From DYJE01 sp964637565 (GTDB taxonomy: Bacteria; Desulfobacterota; Desulfobacteria; Desulfobacterales; Desulfolunaceae), in contig CAZWTY010000002.1 in assembly GCA_964637565.1 (NCBI GenBank), positions 38,932-102,931 on the forward strand: a stretch of DNA of 64,000 nucleotides, given 5' to 3'. A program made the translations under genes and the position numbers. Below are positions 60,927 through 64,000 of the stretch, one piece after another; position 1 is the stretch's first letter, and each line of letters opens with the position of its first letter. Below the pieces are notes generated by a model. The model saw only the letters and a program-made list of their open reading frames with translations. It ran no database searches and was not told the DNA's origin.

Positions 60927-62723
60927 ATGACATTTTTTGAAACGGATAAGACACCCTTGTTCACCACCATCACCACGAAAAAATGGCTGGGACTTCTGTT
61001 GCTGGTCCTGGCCATCACCCTTCAGGGTTGCGCCCATGGGGGAAAATACGGGAAAAAAGGGCCCGCAAAGCATAGTATCCACCTGAAATACCCGGATATC
61101 GTCAACGCGGGCGGCAGCGGAAAGCCCCACATCGTCTATTTTCTCCTCGCCGAATCATACAAACGCAAAGGCGACATGGACAGGGCACTGATCTATCTCC
61201 AGAAGGCCGAAGCGGCCGACGGCGGGTCCCTTTTTCTCCAGAAAGAGCTGGCAAGACTCCATGTCCATCGAAATGAGATCCCCGAGGCGCTCATCATCAT
61301 CGACCGGGGTCTGAAGGAAAATCCAGACCACATCGAATTTCTCGGCGTCCTGGCCCAGATCAAACTGATCCAGAACAAGGACAACGAAGTCCCGCCGATT
61401 TTCGAAAAAATCCTGGCCGCAAACCCCGATGACCAGGCTCTGTATTTTCTTCTCGGCGGGCTTTACTCGAAACTCAACAACACGTCCAAGGCCATCGAAA
61501 CGTTCATGCGGCTGACAGACAGGTTCCCCGATTCCTTTTCAGGCCATTATTACCTGGGACGGCTTTACACCCTGGAAGAAAAATTCGACCAGGCCGAAAC
61601 CGAATTCATGGACGCCTTCAGGCTGAACTCGGACCTCCTGGAGGCTCTTTACGGACTTGTGCAGATCTACGAGATTCAAAACGAAGAGGACAAACTCAAG
61701 AGCATCTTCGAGACCATCCTGGACAGGGATCCGGAAGACATCCGCTCATGCCTGGCCCTGGCCCTGATCCACCACCGGTCCGGAGGCACGGAAAAAGCCC
61801 TCGTCATGCTGGAAAGACTTGGAAAACGCGAGGAAGACACCCAGGACATTCTCAAAATCGTGGTCAAGCACTACATCCGGAAAGCAAAGCACAAGGATGC
61901 CCTGTTTCTCTTGGGCGGACTTGTGGAAAGAGCGCCGATCAAAGGAGACTACCATTATTTCATGGGTGTCTGTCACAACGAGCTGAAAGACAACGCCAGC
62001 GCCATGGCCCAGTTTGAAAAAGTGACCATGGAGTCCACGTTCTACGAAAAAGCGGTCCTGATCAGGGCCTTTTATCACATGGACCGGAACGAACACCAGA
62101 AAGCCATCCGGATTCTTGAGAAAGCCCACGAGCTCGTTCCAAAAAACACGGAATTCATATTGTTCCTGGGCTCTTTCTATGAAGAAATCGAGCTGTTCCA
62201 GAAAGCCGTGGACATGTACATTCTGGGCCTTTCCATCGACAAAGAAAGCTCAAGACTCTATTTCCGTCTCGGGGTGGTCTACGACAAGAAAGGCGACAGG
62301 CAGGCCTGCATCAGGGAAATGAAAAACGTCATCCGGCTCGCTCCTGAAGACGCCAACGCCCTCAACTATCTCGGCTACACCTACGCCGATCTGGGAATGA
62401 ACCTGGACGAGGCGGAGGAACTGATTCTCCGGGCCCTCAAGTTCAAACCTGACGACGGTTACATCACCGACAGCCTGGGCTGGGTTTACTACAAAAAAGG
62501 GAATTACGCCAAAGCCGTGGTTACCCTTGAAAAAGCGGTGTCCATGGTACCGGACGACCCCACCCTTCTCGAGCACCTGGGAGACGCTCTGGCCAAGGCG
62601 AAAAACACCGAAAAAGCGGTCGAAACCTACAAACGTTCGCTGAAATTCAAAAAAAAGGACACCCGGGACATCGAAGTGAAAATTGAAAAACTGATCAACA
62701 AACAGGCCATACTGACCCCATGA
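60927..62723 (+). CDS. TPR-repeat lipoprotein
   Basis: A 598-residue protein with a lipoprotein signal ending TLQGC-A (residues ~30-35) and about a dozen tetratricopeptide repeats from ~60 to 580, e.g. NTSKAIETFMRLTDRFPDSF and AKAVVTLEKAVSMVPDDPTL. TPR lipoproteins often scaffold outer-membrane or secretion complexes. It lies 15 bases after rpoH and overlaps the next gene by ATGA, so the three may be co-transcribed. Specific partner unknown. Confidence 0.88.
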   Translation: MTFFETDKTPLFTTITTKKWLGLLLLVLAITLQGCAHGGKYGKKGPAKHSIHLKYPDIVNAGGSGKPHIVYFLLAESYKRKGDMDRALIYLQKAEAADGGSLFLQKELARLHVHRNEIPEALIIIDRGLKENPDHIEFLGVLAQIKLIQNKDNEVPPIFEKILAANPDDQALYFLLGGLYSKLNNTSKAIETFMRLTDRFPDSFSGHYYLGRLYTLEEKFDQAETEFMDAFRLNSDLLEALYGLVQIYEIQNEEDKLKSIFETILDRDPEDIRSCLALALIHHRSGGTEKALVMLERLGKREEDTQDILKIVVKHYIRKAKHKDALFLLGGLVERAPIKGDYHYFMGVCHNELKDNASAMAQFEKVTMESTFYEKAVLIRAFYHMDRNEHQKAIRILEKAHELVPKNTEFILFLGSFYEEIELFQKAVDMYILGLSIDKESSRLYFRLGVVYDKKGDRQACIREMKNVIRLAPEDANALNYLGYTYADLGMNLDEAEELILRALKFKPDDGYITDSLGWVYYKKGNYAKAVVTLEKAVSMVPDDPTLLEHLGDALAKAKNTEKAVETYKRSLKFKKKDTRDIEVKIEKLINKQAILTP

Positions 62724-63481
62724 AACGAACGTCGATGCCCCTCCTCCCTCTTCGCCTTGCAGCCCTTTTCGCTATCCTCGTTTTTTCAGGCTGCGCCACG
62801 GTCAAAATCCGGCCCGTCCCTGTGGATCCCGCAACCCAGGAGGCGCTTCGGCTGATCGAAAACCAGAACGCCGGAGTTGAAACGTTCAACGGCCAGGGGG
62901 CCATCACCATCACGGAGCCCTCGAAAGTGTCTTCGTACCGCCTGGCCTGGGCCGGCGCCCCCCCGGAACGCATCAGACTGGTCGTTCTTTTTTCAGGGAC
63001 CCCCGTCGAGACCGTGGCCTCGGATGGGGAATACCTTTATCTCAAATCCCACCGGGGCTCCCATGATCCGATCAAACGCAAAAAAAAGAACCCCAGCCTC
63101 GAATCCTACATCTCCCTCCCCCTGACCACAGACCAGATCATCTGCTATCTGGCCGGCCGGATTCCCATGCCCGACTATGAAAAAGCGGCGCTGGAAAAAA
63201 AACAGGGGGAAAAGGGTTCGGTTCTCACGTTCTTCAGAAACGGTGACACGGTGGTCCAGCGGGTTTTCCTGGATGAAACCAGCCGGGCGACATCCTACGA
63301 GACCATCGTGGATGAAAAAACACACTACCATGTGACACTCCGGCCGTCAGAATCCGGCGACAACTTCCTGTTCCCTTCGACGATCAGGGTGACCCAGAAG
63401 GATCGTTCCTGTGTCATCCATGTTGAAAAAACAACCGCAAACCCTGAACTCTCTCCTGAGACGTTCGTGGTCATACCCTGA
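62720..63481 (+). CDS. DUF4292-like outer-membrane lipoprotein
   Basis: A 253-residue precursor with a signal peptide ending LVFSGC-A (lipobox near residue 23). The mature part has NAGVETFNGQGAITITEPSK and a repeated beta pattern (YRLAWAGAPPERIRLVVLFS) typical of LolB/DUF4292-type lipid-handling folds, though no confident family is claimed. ATGA overlap with the TPR lipoprotein suggests a joint role at the outer membrane. Confidence 0.7.
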   Translation: MKRTSMPLLPLRLAALFAILVFSGCATVKIRPVPVDPATQEALRLIENQNAGVETFNGQGAITITEPSKVSSYRLAWAGAPPERIRLVVLFSGTPVETVASDGEYLYLKSHRGSHDPIKRKKKNPSLESYISLPLTTDQIICYLAGRIPMPDYEKAALEKKQGEKGSVLTFFRNGDTVVQRVFLDETSRATSYETIVDEKTHYHVTLRPSESGDNFLFPSTIRVTQKDRSCVIHVEKTTANPELSPETFVVIP

Positions 63482-63495
63482 ACGGACCAAAAACC

Positions 63496-63816
63496 ATGAG
63501 CATCCGATCCTGTCCGTGCCTGTTGTTCCTTGTGGTGCTTCTCTTGTTTCCAGATCTCTCATGGGGCCGATACGACCCGTCCTGGTCCTGGAAGACCCAT
63601 GAGAGCGATCATTTCACCCTCTACTACCCGGAAGGGCATGAGGATTTCGCAAAGCGGGTGCTCGCCCTTGAAAAGGAAGTGTACAGCGACGTGACCGGTT
63701 ACCTGGGTACGGCGCCGCCCCACTGTCCCGTGGTCCTCAACCCGCAGCAATTCCCGGTGAACACTGTTTATGGGTCAAAGAAAAAGAGTTGTATGGGAAA
63801 CAAGGCCAAAATTTGA
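63496..63816 (+). pseudogene. Secreted protein, truncated at a composition break
   Basis: A 106-codon frame with a signal peptide (LLFLVVLLLFPDLSWG) followed by SDHFTLYYPEGHEDFAKRVL, recalling the start of secreted peptidase-MA or similar periplasmic proteins that are normally several hundred residues long. After NPQQFPVNTVYG (about 63770) the encoded sequence changes to lysine-rich and stops at 63814-63816, and base composition falls from GC-rich to AT-rich. This indicates a disruption or an insertion, not a natural end. It would have been the fourth gene of the rpoH-lipoprotein run. Confidence 0.65.
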
Positions 63817-64000
63817 TTGAATAATAGGAAAGTTGAGGATCGTGTCAAAAAATTCGAGGTAAGAACGAGAGATAAAATGCGAAGAGATGAAAAATAGGCG
63901 TAGGTATGGTGTTTGGCCATCAAAAGCTTCTAAAAAGAAAGAAAAGATTAGTTTGACTTTGTAAAGTTAATCCCCAGATATACGTATCTTGGATATTGTG
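63775..64000. mobile_element. AT-rich sequence after the truncated gene (probable insertion edge)
   Basis: About 225 bases rich in A and AAG/GAA (e.g. AAAAAGAAAGAAAAGATTAG), unlike the rest of the window. I see no open frame over 40 codons on either strand that I recognise and no terminal inverted repeat pair, because the other end lies beyond the window. Probably the edge of an insertion sequence or other foreign segment. Confidence 0.4.

Noticed and set aside
63770..64000. Group II intron or retron at the composition break
   Set aside because: No GUGYG-type 5' end, reverse transcriptase frame or domain V-like hairpin is visible in the 230 bases available; an insertion of unknown kind is all that can be said.

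Overview
The window looks like chromosomal DNA of a GC-rich anaerobic bacterium of the Desulfobacterota (former Deltaproteobacteria), probably a Desulfobacteraceae-like sulfate reducer. This rests on gene content, not on a database search: a single-chain pyruvate:ferredoxin oxidoreductase, a ~1000-residue PurSL with a separate PurQ, an adenylate kinase with the Cys-X5-His-X15-Cys-X2-Cys metal site described in Desulfovibrio gigas, an RpoH-type sigma factor, and molybdenum hydroxylase genes. Most genes are compact and many overlap by ATGA. TTG starts are fairly frequent (pyrH, rpsU, the FHA-cyclase, the kinase-like protein and the radical SAM gene).

Layout. 1-7490: the end of a small membrane protein, a nested palindromic repeat, a YkgJ-type cysteine-cluster protein, PFOR, two predicted outer-membrane proteins and a glutaredoxin-like protein, with three copies of a dispersed hexamer repeat (GATAGC/GATACC type). 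7491-22955: a long run of plus-strand genes: MFS transporter, GNAT-like protein, an RsbW-like/acyltransferase fusion, a HisC-like aminotransferase, the three subunits of a molybdenum hydroxylase (with a MITE-like palindrome inserted between the large and small subunit genes), a MocA-like cytidylyltransferase, then a STAS/RsbW/SpoIIE partner-switching set interleaved with a DUF3089 lipoprotein and an orphan NMT1-type binding protein, and finally an ankyrin protein and a MaoC-type hydratase. 22952-25753 (minus): a YoeB-type toxin-antitoxin pair, a DUF2442-like fragment, and a methyltransferase/radical SAM pair. 25996-26844: a PilZ-hemerythrin fusion.

26924-42518 is a minus-strand housekeeping block: purQ-purSL, then rpsB-tsf-pyrH / frr-uppS-cdsA-dxr-rseP (translation, nucleotide, lipid carrier, isoprenoid and envelope stress functions in the classical order, with a terminator between pyrH and frr), then prmC-prfA, rpmE, rho and coaE. 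42658-46684 (plus) carries a CCA-adding-type enzyme, adk, rpsU and folC.

46735-51941 (minus) is a signalling group: a membrane protein with protein-kinase catalytic motifs, an FHA protein, a secreted endonuclease/exonuclease/phosphatase-fold protein and an adenylate cyclase-FHA protein. 52253-57935 is a divergent glycerol/ether-lipid-like locus: FadR-like regulator and GlpD-like oxidase on one side, FGGY kinase and an alkyl-DHAP-synthase-like flavoprotein on the other. 58128-63481 holds a NUDIX hydrolase, a thioesterase, tRNA-Arg(TCT), rpoH, a TPR lipoprotein and a DUF4292-like lipoprotein. The last gene is cut at about 63770, where composition becomes AT-rich, suggesting an insertion or recombination junction.

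The least conventional parts are the partner-switching/Mo-hydroxylase/acyltransferase run, the kinase-FHA-cyclase group, the ether-lipid-like locus and the repeat families. None is proven here to be a new system; each is a testable hypothesis.
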